Assembly (NCBI GenBank): GCA_030430845.1
Contig: JAUIKE010000011.1
Location: forward strand, 1 to 64,000
Length of the DNA stretch: 64,000 nucleotides
Direction of reading: 5' to 3'
DNA from: Bacteroidia bacterium
GTDB taxonomy: Bacteria > Bacteroidota > Bacteroidia > Chitinophagales > Saprospiraceae
The notes beneath the pieces were generated by a model that saw only the letters and a list, made by a program, of their open reading frames with translations, did no database searches and had not been told where the DNA came from. Positions within the stretch are counted from its first letter, which is position 1; every line of letters starts with the position of its first letter. Position numbers and translations under genes: made by a program. Below are positions 26,662 to 35,212 of the stretch, in pieces.

Positions 26662-28668
26662 ATGAGTGTAAAACTCGATTCAAAAGTACCCGCAGGGCCA
26701 TTAGCAGAAAAGTGGACGCAGTATCGTTCCACCATGAATCTGGTGGCTCCCAATAATAAAAGAAGAATAGATATCATCGTTGTTGGAACCGGCCTGGCAG
26801 GAGCTTCTGCCGCCTCCACCCTTGGTGAATTAGGATATAATGTTAAATGTTTTACGTTCCACGATAGTCCCCGCCGGGCTCACAGTATTGCTGCCCAGGG
26901 AGGGATTAATGCGGCTAAAAACTATCAGAACGACGGAGATAGTGTATACCGTCTGTTCTATGATACGATTAAGGGAGGCGATTACCGCTCTCGGGAGTCT
27001 AATGTTCATCGCCTGGCAGAAGTTAGTCGGAATATTATCGACCAGGCGGTTGCTCAGGGTGTACCTTTTGCCCGTGAGTATGGCGGTTTGCTGGCTAACC
27101 GCTCATTCGGAGGGGTGCAGGTGAGTCGTACCTTTTATGCGCGTGGTCAAACGGGGCAACAACTGCTCTTAGGCGCCTATCAATCCCTCTCTCGTCAAAT
27201 CTCATTGGGTAGTGTGGAAATGTACAATCGCCATGAAATGCTTGACCTGGTCGTGGTAGACGGTAAAGCCCGTGGTATTATTGCGCGTAACTTACTAACC
27301 GGCGCTATTGAACGATTTGCAGCTCATGCAGTCGTTATCGCTACCGGAGGATACGGCAATGTTTTCTACCTATCTACCAATGCGATGAACTCCAATACTT
27401 CCGCAGCCTGGAGAACGGTCAGAAGAGGCGCCCTGATGGCAAATCCTTGCTTTACTCAGATCCACCCAACTTGTATTCCGGTATCCGGAGATTATCAATC
27501 TAAGCTGACTCTGATGTCCGAATCACTCAGGAACGACGGTCGGGTATGGGTTCCGAAAAATCAGGAGGATGCCAAAGCCATCCGCGAAGGAAGAAAAACA
27601 GCCAACGAAATTCCGGAAGGAGAAAGGGATTATTACCTGGAGCGCCGCTACCCTGCCTTTGGTAACCTCGTTCCCAGAGACGTAGCTTCTCGTGCCGCCA
27701 AGGTAGCTTGTGATGAAGGATTAGGCGTAGCACCGACCGGCCTGGCCGTATACCTTGATTTTGCTGCTGCCATCGAGCGCTACGGCAAATCGAGAGCTCA
27801 CTCCCTGGGATTGGAAAATCCGGATAAGGCGACCATCACTCAATTGGGTGAAAAAGTAGTAGAAGAAAAATACGGTAACCTCTTTGAGATGTATGAAAAG
27901 ATCACAGGAGAGGATCCATATAAAACGCCGATGAAGATCTATCCGGCCGTTCACTATACCATGGGGGGAATTTGGGTAGACTACAACCTGGAAACTAATA
28001 TTCCCGGGCTCTTTGCCTTAGGTGAATGTAATTTCTCTGATCACGGCGCCAACCGCCTGGGGGCTTCTGCTCTGATGCAAGGTTTGGCAGACGGCTATTT
28101 TGTGCTGCCGTACACCATCGGTCAGTTCCTATCTGGCGAGATCCGCACACCACACATCGAACCTACACTGCCTGAATTTGACCAGGCTGAAAAAGACGTT
28201 CGTGATCGCATCGATCAATTGATCAATAATGATGGCTCTCAGTCAGTCGAAAGCTTCCACCGTCGTCTTGGTAAAATCATGTGGGACTACTGCGGTATGT
28301 CTCGTAATGCAGAAGGATTGAAATCTGCACGTCAGATGATCGTCGAGCTGCGTAAGGAATTCTACAAAGATGTATTCGTGCCTGGCTCTGCCGAAGATTA
28401 CAACCCTGAGCTGGAAAAAGCGCTGAGAGTGGCTGATTTCTTCGAGCTGGGAGAAGTTATGGTACTGGATGCCTTAAACAGGAACGAGTCTTGTGGCGGT
28501 CACTTCCGCGAAGAATATCAAACGCCGGAAGGAGAAGCCCTTCGGGACGACGAAAACTACGCCTACGTAGCAGCCTGGCAATACACGGGCTGGGACGAAG
28601 AGCCTGTTTTACACAAAGAAGAACTGGTATTTGAGAATGTAGAATTGAAAACCAGATCGTATAAGTAA
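26662..28668 (+). CDS. sdhA: Succinate dehydrogenase/fumarate reductase flavoprotein subunit
   Basis: At 668 aa it matches the type-B family. The FAD-binding GxGxxG is [33 protein letters not shown] contains the His that is covalently joined to [13 protein letters not shown] and the substrate and proton-shuttle region follow, and [27 protein letters not shown] is the FAD-binding C-motif. The enzyme oxidises succinate to fumarate in the TCA cycle at the inner face of the membrane. Spacing to sdhC is 39 bp. A hairpin occurs between this gene and sdhB. Confidence 0.96.
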   Translation: MSVKLDSKVPAGPLAEKWTQYRSTMNLVAPNNKRRIDIIVVGTGLAGASAASTLGELGYNVKCFTFHDSPRRAHSIAAQGGINAAKNYQNDGDSVYRLFYDTIKGGDYRSRESNVHRLAEVSRNIIDQAVAQGVPFAREYGGLLANRSFGGVQVSRTFYARGQTGQQLLLGAYQSLSRQISLGSVEMYNRHEMLDLVVVDGKARGIIARNLLTGAIERFAAHAVVIATGGYGNVFYLSTNAMNSNTSAAWRTVRRGALMANPCFTQIHPTCIPVSGDYQSKLTLMSESLRNDGRVWVPKNQEDAKAIREGRKTANEIPEGERDYYLERRYPAFGNLVPRDVASRAAKVACDEGLGVAPTGLAVYLDFAAAIERYGKSRAHSLGLENPDKATITQLGEKVVEEKYGNLFEMYEKITGEDPYKTPMKIYPAVHYTMGGIWVDYNLETNIPGLFALGECNFSDHGANRLGASALMQGLADGYFVLPYTIGQFLSGEIRTPHIEPTLPEFDQAEKDVRDRIDQLINNDGSQSVESFHRRLGKIMWDYCGMSRNAEGLKSARQMIVELRKEFYKDVFVPGSAEDYNPELEKALRVADFFELGEVMVLDALNRNESCGGHFREEYQTPEGEALRDDENYAYVAAWQYTGWDEEPVLHKEELVFENVELKTRSYK

Positions 28669-28679
28669 AATTAGTTCAT

Positions 28680-28720
28680 GGGGTTGTGTGAAAAGGCCGA
28701 AGGACTTTTTACACAACCCC
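28680..28720. repeat. sdhA-sdhB intergenic hairpin, copy of a small dispersed repeat
   Basis: GGGGTTGTGT and ACACAACCCC enclose AAAAGGCC-gaa-GGACTTTTT, giving a stem of about 19 bp with one G-T and one G-A pair. The reverse complement shares AAAAGTCCTTCGG..TTTTCACA.ACCCC with 33318-33356. In an operon such a hairpin may tune sdhB stability or expression. Confidence 0.65.
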
Positions 28721-28740
28721 AAAAACATAATTCAAAAAAA

Positions 28741-29493
28741 ATGAAATTAAATCTAAAAATCTGGCGCGAAGGCGGCCAATATAAAAAAGGACAGTTTGTG
28801 AATTATCAGCTGGATAACGTATCCGAGCACATGTCCTTTCTCGAAATGTTAGATGTATTGAATGAGCAACTGATTGCAAAAAAAGAAGAGCCGGTTTCTT
28901 TTGAGCATGACTGCCGCGAGGGAATCTGTGGTACCTGTGACATGGTCATCAACGGCCATCCGCACGGCCCGAATGCCGGTACTACAGCCTGTCAGTTGCA
29001 CATGCGTTTCTTCAAAGACGGCGACACGGTTACCATTGAACCATTCCGCGCAAAAGCTTTTCCCGTGATCAAGGATTTGGTGGTGGATCGTTCTGCTTTT
29101 GATCGCATTATTCAGGCCGGTGGCTATATTTCTGTTAATACCGGCCAGGCACAAGATGGAAATGCCATACCCATCGAGAAGGGAACCGCTTCCCGTTCTA
29201 TGGATGCTGCCGCTTGTATCGGCTGTGGGGCCTGCGTAGCGGCTTGTCCGAATGCCTCTGCCATGTTGTTCGTCAGTGCCAAGGTAACCCATTTGGCTAC
29301 CCTACCTCAAGGAGAAGTGGAAGCCAAAAGACGGGCTCGTAATATGGTGAAACAGATGGATGAAGAAGGCTTTGGTTTCTGCTCTAATATTGGAGCCTGT
29401 GAAGCTGAATGCCCGAAGGAGATCTCCGTAGAAAACATCGCTATCCTGAACAGTGAGTACCTCTCTGCTGCTTTTACCGGAGGTAAAGAGTAA
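28741..29493 (+). CDS. sdhB: Succinate dehydrogenase iron-sulfur subunit
   Basis: Start set at [14 protein letters not shown] (28741), the true beginning; the ORF-track extension translates a hairpin. The 250-aa protein has the plant-type [2Fe-2S] set CREGICGTC...C, a [4Fe-4S]/[3Fe-4S] set [15 protein letters not shown], and the final [12 protein letters not shown]. It transfers electrons from SdhA flavin to the SdhC hemes. It is the last gene of the operon and is followed by a terminator. Confidence 0.95.
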   Translation: MKLNLKIWREGGQYKKGQFVNYQLDNVSEHMSFLEMLDVLNEQLIAKKEEPVSFEHDCREGICGTCDMVINGHPHGPNAGTTACQLHMRFFKDGDTVTIEPFRAKAFPVIKDLVVDRSAFDRIIQAGGYISVNTGQAQDGNAIPIEKGTASRSMDAAACIGCGACVAACPNASAMLFVSAKVTHLATLPQGEVEAKRRARNMVKQMDEEGFGFCSNIGACEAECPKEISVENIAILNSEYLSAAFTGGKE

Positions 29494-29614
29494 ACAGAAG
29501 AGCTCAAATCAGCGAAAAATCGCAATTTTAGCGGTATATAATTGCATATCGGTAAAACAGATGATATATTTACAAGATACAGTTGCCCTTCAGATATAAA
29601 TATATATCTAGTTG

Positions 29615-29643
29615 AACCCGGATTCAGAGAATCCGGGTTTTTG
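29615..29643 (+). terminator. Terminator of sdhCAB
   Basis: AACCCGGATTC-aga-GAATCCGGGTT followed by TTT: 11-bp perfect stem with a 3-nt loop. Confidence 0.85.
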
Positions 29644-29649
29644 ATTTTT

Positions 29650-29684
29650 AGGAGAAGCAGGCCGCGATGCGGCCTGCTTCTCCT
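29650..29684. other. Second long hairpin downstream of sdhB
   Basis: AGGAGAAGCAGGCCGC-gat-GCGGCCTGCTTCTCCT, a 16-bp perfect stem with a 3-nt loop and only a short T-run. Adjacent to the sdh terminator. Confidence 0.6.
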
Positions 29685-29776
29685 ATTTTACGATTAAAAT
29701 GTTAAGGTAAAATCCGTTTCAAAATCAGACGTTTCAAATGGGTAAGTTATCATTTCAACACTCAAATTAACCATCT

Positions 29777-30412
29777 ATGAAACGTGTATTATTTCTATTC
29801 CTTTTTACCCTCAGTGTCGCCACAGTCTCAGCTCAATTAAGTCTGGGTATCAAAGCAGGCGCTAATTTCGCAGATTTGACGACTCCGGACGTTTTTGCGG
29901 CGGCAGATCAGGATATTTCGGCCATCACGACCCACTGGCATGCCGGTATATCTACCAAACAAGCTATAAGTGATCGATTCCATGTAGGCGCAGAGTTGCT
30001 TTATTCCGTCAAAGGATTCCAGGAATCCGACGATTTTAATGTGATCGGAGATCCTTTGGCGACTCTTAGCCTTCATTATTTAAGCCTACCGCTTATGTTT
30101 TACTATGCGCCCAATGAAAAGATCAGCCTCGGTGCGGGTGTTAACCTCGGATATCTGATGGATGCGCAGATTAAAGTAGAAGATGAAAAAAATGACGCCG
30201 GCTTCATTTACGACCAGGAATTTGACCTGGGCCTGAACCTTGGTTTCCAATTCAATGTAACTCCTGCCCTCTTCCTGGATGCGCGCTATCAGTGGGGTCT
30301 GACTTCCGTAGCTGATTTGGTTTTTACTGACGAAAACGGCGCTCCCCTGGGTGATGGAAGCCTGAAAAACAGGGTATTACAGGTTTCTCTGGGCTATTTT
30401 ATTATTCGTTAA
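29777..30412 (+). CDS. Outer-membrane beta-barrel (porin-family) protein 1
   Basis: The 211-aa product has a signal peptide to about residue 20 (SVATVSAQ), then LSLGIKAGANFADLTTPD, the standard opening of small Bacteroidota outer-membrane barrels of the PF13568 type. Eight or so amphipathic strands end in a C-terminal strand LQVSLGYFIIR. It is a presumed small outer-membrane protein of unknown role, paralogous to the next gene. No operon partner is required. Confidence 0.85.
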   Translation: MKRVLFLFLFTLSVATVSAQLSLGIKAGANFADLTTPDVFAAADQDISAITTHWHAGISTKQAISDRFHVGAELLYSVKGFQESDDFNVIGDPLATLSLHYLSLPLMFYYAPNEKISLGAGVNLGYLMDAQIKVEDEKNDAGFIYDQEFDLGLNLGFQFNVTPALFLDARYQWGLTSVADLVFTDENGAPLGDGSLKNRVLQVSLGYFIIR

Positions 30413-30582
30413 CACTTCTTGGCCTGAAATAATAATGTGTGTTAAATAAATAATGATCATTGTAACTTCAGTGTTTTTGGTGAGTCAAATGGAAAAAGCT
30501 CATAATTCGGAGTTCATAGTTTATAACTACCATGAACCAAAAACTATGAACCAGAAATTAAATAACCAAACCAACAACACAT

Positions 30583-31221
30583 ATGAAAAAGCAATGGTCA
30601 TTATTTATCACCAGTGTATTCATTTTATTATTGACAAGTATTCAAACAAAAGCTCAGACTTCTGTAGGAATCAAAGCAGGAGCGAATCTCTCTGATGTGA
30701 GAGTTCAAAACAACCTGCTCGATCTGATCGGAGCCAATAACATATTCGAGGTGACGCCTGGCTTTCAAGGCGGCTTGAGCCTGCATACGACTTTAGCGGA
30801 AGGCATTGAGTTTAGTTCTGATTTATTATACTCGCAAAAAGGCTTTAAGGCCACCGCTCCTTTTATTTCCGAAGCAAATGCCACTACTACCTTCCATTAT
30901 GTAGCTTTACCGGTGATGCTGTATTACGAGGCACTTGACAACATCAGTGTTGGCGCCGGTGCGGAAGTCGCCTATTTGGTAGAAGCCCGTTCCAAAGCCC
31001 TAGGTGCCTCTGTGGATATATCGAACGTATGGAAGGATGTTGATTTCGGGCTTAATTTCGGGATCAAATTCGACGCCACCGAAAACATATGGATCGAAGG
31101 CCGGTACAATCTGGGCCTAACCCCCTTGATGAACCTGGGCGTGGAGACCGGTCTGCCAATCGATTCGGCTTTGAAAATGACCAACCGGGTAGCGCAAGTG
31201 AGTGTTGGCTACCGCTTATGA
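30583..31221 (+). CDS. Outer-membrane beta-barrel (porin-family) protein 2
   Basis: 212 aa, signal peptide to about residue 24 (SIQTKAQ), then TSVGIKAGANLSDVRVQNN and a terminal strand AQVSVGYRL. It is clearly a tandem paralogue of the 29777-30412 gene: same length, same opening KAGANxxD, shared LYSxKGFxx and LxxHYxxLPxMxYY segments. The 170-bp gap contains a short inverted repeat GGAGTTCATAGTTT / AAACTATGAACC. The stop codon is inside a 40-bp palindrome. Confidence 0.85.
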   Translation: MKKQWSLFITSVFILLLTSIQTKAQTSVGIKAGANLSDVRVQNNLLDLIGANNIFEVTPGFQGGLSLHTTLAEGIEFSSDLLYSQKGFKATAPFISEANATTTFHYVALPVMLYYEALDNISVGAGAEVAYLVEARSKALGASVDISNVWKDVDFGLNFGIKFDATENIWIEGRYNLGLTPLMNLGVETGLPIDSALKMTNRVAQVSVGYRL

Positions 31222-31260
31222 TAAAATGAGTGATGGGGCATGCCCCATCACTCATTTTAT
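31221..31260. terminator. 40-bp perfect palindrome, terminator-like
   Basis: ATAAAATGAGTGATGGGGCA plus its exact reverse complement, with no loop required beyond GGCATGCC. Immediately after the porin 2 stop. Confidence 0.75.
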
Positions 31261-31301
31261 TTATTTTCTCCGTATCTTTTCGCTCAAATCAACCAAATTA
31301 T

Positions 31302-31964
31302 ATGGAGCTAACGAAAGCGGAAGAGGATTACTTAAAAACGCTGTTTCATCTAATCGTGGAGTCAGGTGAAGGGAAGGCCGGTACCAATCAATTGGCAGAG
31401 CATTTAGATGTATCCCCCGCATCGGTAAGCAGCATGCTGAAAAAGCTCAAAAAGAAAGGCTTTGTAGAGTACGAAAAATACGGAAAACTTGAATTATCTG
31501 ATAAAGGAGAAGCCATAGCCGTTCGACTCATTCGAAAACATCGCCTTTGGGAAACTTTCCTGCACGAGCATATGAACTTCAGCTGGGACGAAGTCCACGA
31601 CGTAGCCGAGCAGTTGGAACACATCCAATCCCCAAAACTCATCTTTGAACTGGATAAATTCCTTGGTTTTCCCAAGCGGGATCCACATGGGGCCATCATA
31701 CCCAATGAAAAGGGTGAATATGATCTCAAACCGAAAGTCACGCTGTCTTCCTTAAAAGTGGGCGACCGCTGCCGGCTGATTTCGGTCAAAGATAGTTCGG
31801 TGGCTTTCCTGCAGTATGTTTCCAAGATCGGCCTGGCCCTGAGCAGCGAATTGAAAGTGGAAGAAATCCAGGAGTTCGATCAATCGATGCAGATTTCGTA
31901 TGAAGGTAAGCAAGTCATGATTTCCAAAAAATTTGCAGACAATGTGTTTGTAGAAAAAATTTAA
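31302..31964 (+). CDS. DtxR/MntR-family metal-dependent repressor
   Basis: Start set at MELTKAEEDYLKTLFHL (31302); the ORF-track extension reads out of the palindrome. The 220-aa protein has an N-terminal winged helix (TNQLAEHLDVSPASVSSMLKKLKKKGFVEYEKYGKLEL), a dimerisation and metal-binding domain with HxxxE (RKHRLWETFLHEHMNFSWDEVHDVAEQLEHIQS), and a C-terminal FeoA/SH3-like domain. It should repress iron or manganese uptake genes when metal is bound. Two genes on is a DUF4856 lipoprotein, a family associated with iron-acquisition loci. Target genes are not visible here. Confidence 0.92.
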   Translation: MELTKAEEDYLKTLFHLIVESGEGKAGTNQLAEHLDVSPASVSSMLKKLKKKGFVEYEKYGKLELSDKGEAIAVRLIRKHRLWETFLHEHMNFSWDEVHDVAEQLEHIQSPKLIFELDKFLGFPKRDPHGAIIPNEKGEYDLKPKVTLSSLKVGDRCRLISVKDSSVAFLQYVSKIGLALSSELKVEEIQEFDQSMQISYEGKQVMISKKFADNVFVEKI

Positions 31965-32013
31965 AAAAGGAAGAAGTTTTTTTCACCCGGCCGGGGGAAA
32001 ACACCTGCTTACT

Positions 32014-33255
32014 TTATCTTTCCTTTGCTTCCTGAGGTGTAAACCCAAATCGGTTGGAAATAGCCTCTGAAATACCATTCAAGGTGTTGACCTGTACATC
32101 CCAGAATCCATTAGGTCCATCGTTCAGCATATCTGTCAAAAAGCTATTGACTTCTACCCTTGAAAAATAAGGCCCGTTCGTAAACGGATCTCTGGTGAAA
32201 CGGAGGCTAAATATGGCGCCATAAGCTTTTGACAAATAGTGAAAGGCACTGCCATAATTCGGACTATCTGGGTTGATAGCTAATTTGCCTTGTTCGAGAA
32301 AGTGAACGGCATTGATGGCGATGACTTTTGAAAGTTCTTTCCTTATAATGGCGACTTGTTCATCTCGCAAATCGTAACGCCTGGCCACAATAGCGGCCCG
32401 GCCTCGTTTGAAGGCATTAAAAACGGTATCGGCTATACCCATAAAATCCGAATCGCGATTGACCTCTCCCAAGGCATGATTCAGGAACATATCATCTTCA
32501 CCAATATTCTGGTTTGGTTCTGCCACATTTTTTGACAAAGCATATACATAACCATAGCCTGCATCCCATTCTCGCTCCATATTTGTAAAGTTATTCCCGA
32601 CAATCAAAACCAGATTATCATTATCAACCCGACTATTGTCCAAATCGAGATGAGCAGCACTCAGGTATTTATTCAAGATTTGATCCAGCATTAAAGCCCC
32701 TACCAGGCTGTTCAGTACTAATTCTTTATATTCGATTCCGTTTCCGTTCACGTATCTGGGAAAGAGGCCGTCAGGAAGTACCCCTGCCTGGCCAGGTGTA
32801 GCTCTTCTATTGGCATAAGGGAACACAGCATCAGCCTGTGCCCCAATCCAATCTTCCAGTAATTGTCGAATACCATCCCCTTCAGCTATATTTTCCGAAA
32901 AATATTCCAGAGAGGCGGCTACTTTTTCTCTTATACTCCCGTCTGACCGATTGAGGTAATCAAATTGAAAGGGATCCGCATCCAGTCCCACCGCTGTTTT
33001 GTTGTTGTATAGCTCAAGCAAATGTTTCTTATCCGACTGTTCAAAATCCAGCATGGCATTGATCAGTTCGGTAGCCATGGCAATGCGGATGGTTTGACCG
33101 GGGAAGGTAACAGTCGTCAGGCCGTTTCTGGTAAAGGAATAGGTAGGAGGCACATCAATATCTTGTGGAGTAGGCTCCACTTCCGGGGGCACCATGGTAC
33201 ATGCGTACATGGCAAGTAATATTATTAGAATGATCAGACTACGGGAATACCTCAT
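32014..33255 (-). CDS. DUF4856 domain lipoprotein
   Basis: 413 aa with a lipoprotein signal (LLAMYAC lipobox). The mature part has YSFTRNGLTTVTFPGQTIRIAMATELINAM, DKKHLLELYNNKTA, and RYVNGNGIEYKELVLNSLVGALMLDQILNKYLS, matching the DUF4856 family as I remember it. These proteins are periplasmic or surface lipoproteins commonly encoded next to imelysin-like and TonB-dependent proteins in iron acquisition. Neither partner is adjacent here, although a DtxR regulator is immediately upstream in convergent orientation. Exact function is unknown. Confidence 0.8.
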   Translation of the reverse strand: MRYSRSLIILIILLAMYACTMVPPEVEPTPQDIDVPPTYSFTRNGLTTVTFPGQTIRIAMATELINAMLDFEQSDKKHLLELYNNKTAVGLDADPFQFDYLNRSDGSIREKVAASLEYFSENIAEGDGIRQLLEDWIGAQADAVFPYANRRATPGQAGVLPDGLFPRYVNGNGIEYKELVLNSLVGALMLDQILNKYLSAAHLDLDNSRVDNDNLVLIVGNNFTNMEREWDAGYGYVYALSKNVAEPNQNIGEDDMFLNHALGEVNRDSDFMGIADTVFNAFKRGRAAIVARRYDLRDEQVAIIRKELSKVIAINAVHFLEQGKLAINPDSPNYGSAFHYLSKAYGAIFSLRFTRDPFTNGPYFSRVEVNSFLTDMLNDGPNGFWDVQVNTLNGISEAISNRFGFTPQEAKER

Positions 33256-33317
33256 CGGTTTATGAGATTACATTATACATTAATACGTTTAAAATGCCAT
33301 ATCGTTGCATGGCCTCG

Positions 33318-33356
33318 TGAATGAAAAGTCCTTCGGATTTTCACATACCCCTACAA
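33318..33356. repeat. Copy of the small TTCG-hairpin repeat
   Basis: GTGAATGAAAAGTCC-ttc-GGATTTTCAC, with AAAAGTCCTTCGG, TTTTCACA and ACCCC in common with the reverse complement of the sdhA-sdhB hairpin. It lies upstream of the DUF4856 lipoprotein and the EAD-like gene, which diverge here. Confidence 0.55.
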
Positions 33357-33480
33357 AATGGGCCGCCCGATTCAAATTTCAAACGCTTAATTTGTTAATT
33401 TAATCTAAAAATCAGGGCTGTTTGCAATCTTATTCTACTTATATCAATTAATTAATTTAGTAATTAATCCCCCAAAGGAA

Positions 33481-34404
33481 ATGCAACCTAATATCCTTGC
33501 CAATAAAATTAAACTGCTGGTAAGCCAGCATCATATTCTTAGAGCACTGAACCTGGCACATCTCAATGCGCCTTCTAGTGACTTACAAGACCAAGCCATT
33601 CAACTTCTCCAGCGTTGGCAAAGGTTAATGATAGAAAAAGGGAAGGGGGTTATTTCTCAGGAAGCAGCTGATTTGAATGCCAATAGAATTGCCGACGGCC
33701 TACTCACGCTTGCTTCGGCTATATCCAACTGCGAAAGCGCTCAAGAGGAAAATAAAGAAAAGCAACAGGATGCCGTTATCATTAATACTTTTTCTTTACT
33801 GATGCCTGTTCTGTTGAGTTCTGTTTTATATTTTTTGAGTTCAACCACCTATTTTAACGCCCCGGTGGAACTGAGCAAGGAATTTTTCTCGGCTTCCCGT
33901 CAAACAAAATCTCATTATCTACTCATTAGGAAAAACCCTGAATTATTCAGCCCCAAGAGAGAACTCAAGACTTATGAAGCGGAGGCCTTAATACGCCCTG
34001 GTCAAAGAGATACCTTTCAATTTATTCAAGTTGAAATCCAGCCGATACGAAACAGTATAGATGTAGGAAGCAGCGCCATTGATAATACCGAATCCGTTAA
34101 AATCAAGTCCTTCAAGAATGATAAAAACGGTGTTTTTAAGTTTCTGATAAAATATCGTTGTAAGTCGCCTGATGCTTGTCGGCCCTTAAGAAATAACAAC
34201 AGAGATATTTATACTTCCGTTAAGGTGAATACTGGTACAGGTTATAAAAAAGTTCCAAAAACTAATGCCTTCGATTACATTTATATCCGACCATTTGGAA
34301 CGCTCCTACCCTTTTCGATTTTGTTATACACCTTACTGTTTTTTAAAAAAAGAATAACACTGGAACTTTATGTTTTATGGTATCGGTTAAATACTCGCAC
34401 CTGA
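33481..34404 (+). CDS. EAD-like domain protein with two transmembrane helices
   Basis: Residues 1-85 form a compact helical domain (IKLLVSQHHILRALNLAHL, LQDQAIQLLQRWQRLMIEKGKGVIS, ANRIADGLLTLASAI) with the pattern of effector-associated domain 11-type modules: helix, acidic loop, long helix, then an N-R-I helix. A transmembrane helix at about 102-122 (FSLLMPVLLSSVLYFLS), a 140-residue extracytoplasmic region and a final transmembrane helix (LLPFSILLYTLLFF) follow. EADs occur in NACHT, CHAT, caspase and TIR conflict proteins and mediate homotypic recruitment. No enzymatic domain is present here. Next gene is 46 bp downstream. Confidence 0.65.
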   Translation: MQPNILANKIKLLVSQHHILRALNLAHLNAPSSDLQDQAIQLLQRWQRLMIEKGKGVISQEAADLNANRIADGLLTLASAISNCESAQEENKEKQQDAVIINTFSLLMPVLLSSVLYFLSSTTYFNAPVELSKEFFSASRQTKSHYLLIRKNPELFSPKRELKTYEAEALIRPGQRDTFQFIQVEIQPIRNSIDVGSSAIDNTESVKIKSFKNDKNGVFKFLIKYRCKSPDACRPLRNNNRDIYTSVKVNTGTGYKKVPKTNAFDYIYIRPFGTLLPFSILLYTLLFFKKRITLELYVLWYRLNTRT

Positions 34405-34450
34405 TGAACAACATTTGAAGTCTTTATTCATTCATCCAAATCCCCTTTTT

Positions 34451-35167
34451 ATGAAACATCCCAGATTATTTGCCTTATTCAGTATTTTGCTATTCTCTAC
34501 TCTTAGTACTGCCTTTGGAAAAAAGCTTAGAGTCACCCTTTGCGTAGGATATGAAGAAGATATTAGTATGAACACCTATCCTGCCGGAGAGAACATTAAA
34601 GTTTTTGTTGTCACCGACGAGCCTGCTAATGAAGATTTTGAAACGGTCAAAACCAAAGGGAAATATGAAGCCCAGGGCCAAACCCAAAAGCCTGGGATAT
34701 TAATCCTTTACCTCGAACCTGGTAAGTACATTGCGTATATGGAGGGGCGCGGTTTTCAGGTTTCACCACAAAAATTTATCGTTAGTGAACATGATAATTC
34801 CCTTCCAGATCTTAATGATTTTCAAAAAAGACTCAAGAAGCATAAAAAAATCATAGAAATATTTTCGCATCCAGATTCCCTAAACGGACTGACTTATCTT
34901 AAGATAGAACTTGACAACTATACAAAAACTATTCTGGATGATATTACACTCGATTATTTGCGACAGGCCTTAATCGACTACCAACCGGGTCGCCCTAACC
35001 CTCAATTTGACCAGTTTATGAATCAACTTTTTGAAAAGAACCCGGAAGTGATCAAGGATCCCAGATTTCAGAATATAGTCGGCGGCTTTATCGAAGAGAA
35101 CCCATTAATCAATAAGAATTTCCTCAAACCCTGGGGGCTGGACATTAAAGAACTAAATCGATATTAA
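34451..35167 (+). CDS. Secreted hypothetical protein
   Basis: The start at MKHPRLFALFSILLFSTLSTAFG (34451) gives a clear signal peptide. The mature 215 residues have no motif I know; a beta-rich first half (LRVTLCVGYEEDISMNTYPAGENIKVFVVTDEP, KPGILILYLEPGKYIAYMEG) looks like an Ig-like or carboxypeptidase-regulatory fold, the second half is helical and charged. It follows the EAD-like protein by 46 bp and is co-oriented, which suggests a shared transcript. The last codons (R-Y-stop) are inside a 54-bp palindrome shared with the ViaA-like gene. Confidence 0.65.
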   Translation: MKHPRLFALFSILLFSTLSTAFGKKLRVTLCVGYEEDISMNTYPAGENIKVFVVTDEPANEDFETVKTKGKYEAQGQTQKPGILILYLEPGKYIAYMEGRGFQVSPQKFIVSEHDNSLPDLNDFQKRLKKHKKIIEIFSHPDSLNGLTYLKIELDNYTKTILDDITLDYLRQALIDYQPGRPNPQFDQFMNQLFEKNPEVIKDPRFQNIVGGFIEENPLINKNFLKPWGLDIKELNRY

Positions 35168-35212
35168 AAAAGAAGAGCCGGCGAATTCGCCGGCTCTTCT
35201 TTTTTAATATCG
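35159..35212. terminator. 54-bp perfect palindrome: bidirectional terminator with the last codons of both genes
   Basis: CGATATTAAAAAAGAAGAGC... reads identically on both strands, with a GC-rich core GCCGGCGAATTCGCCGGC and symmetrical A- and T-runs. Both convergent ORFs end in CGATATTAA, so both proteins finish R-Y-stop within it. Confidence 0.9.

Noticed and set aside
28678-28740. 21-residue N-terminal extension of SdhB
   Set aside because: It encodes the hairpin; MKLNLKIW is the usual start.
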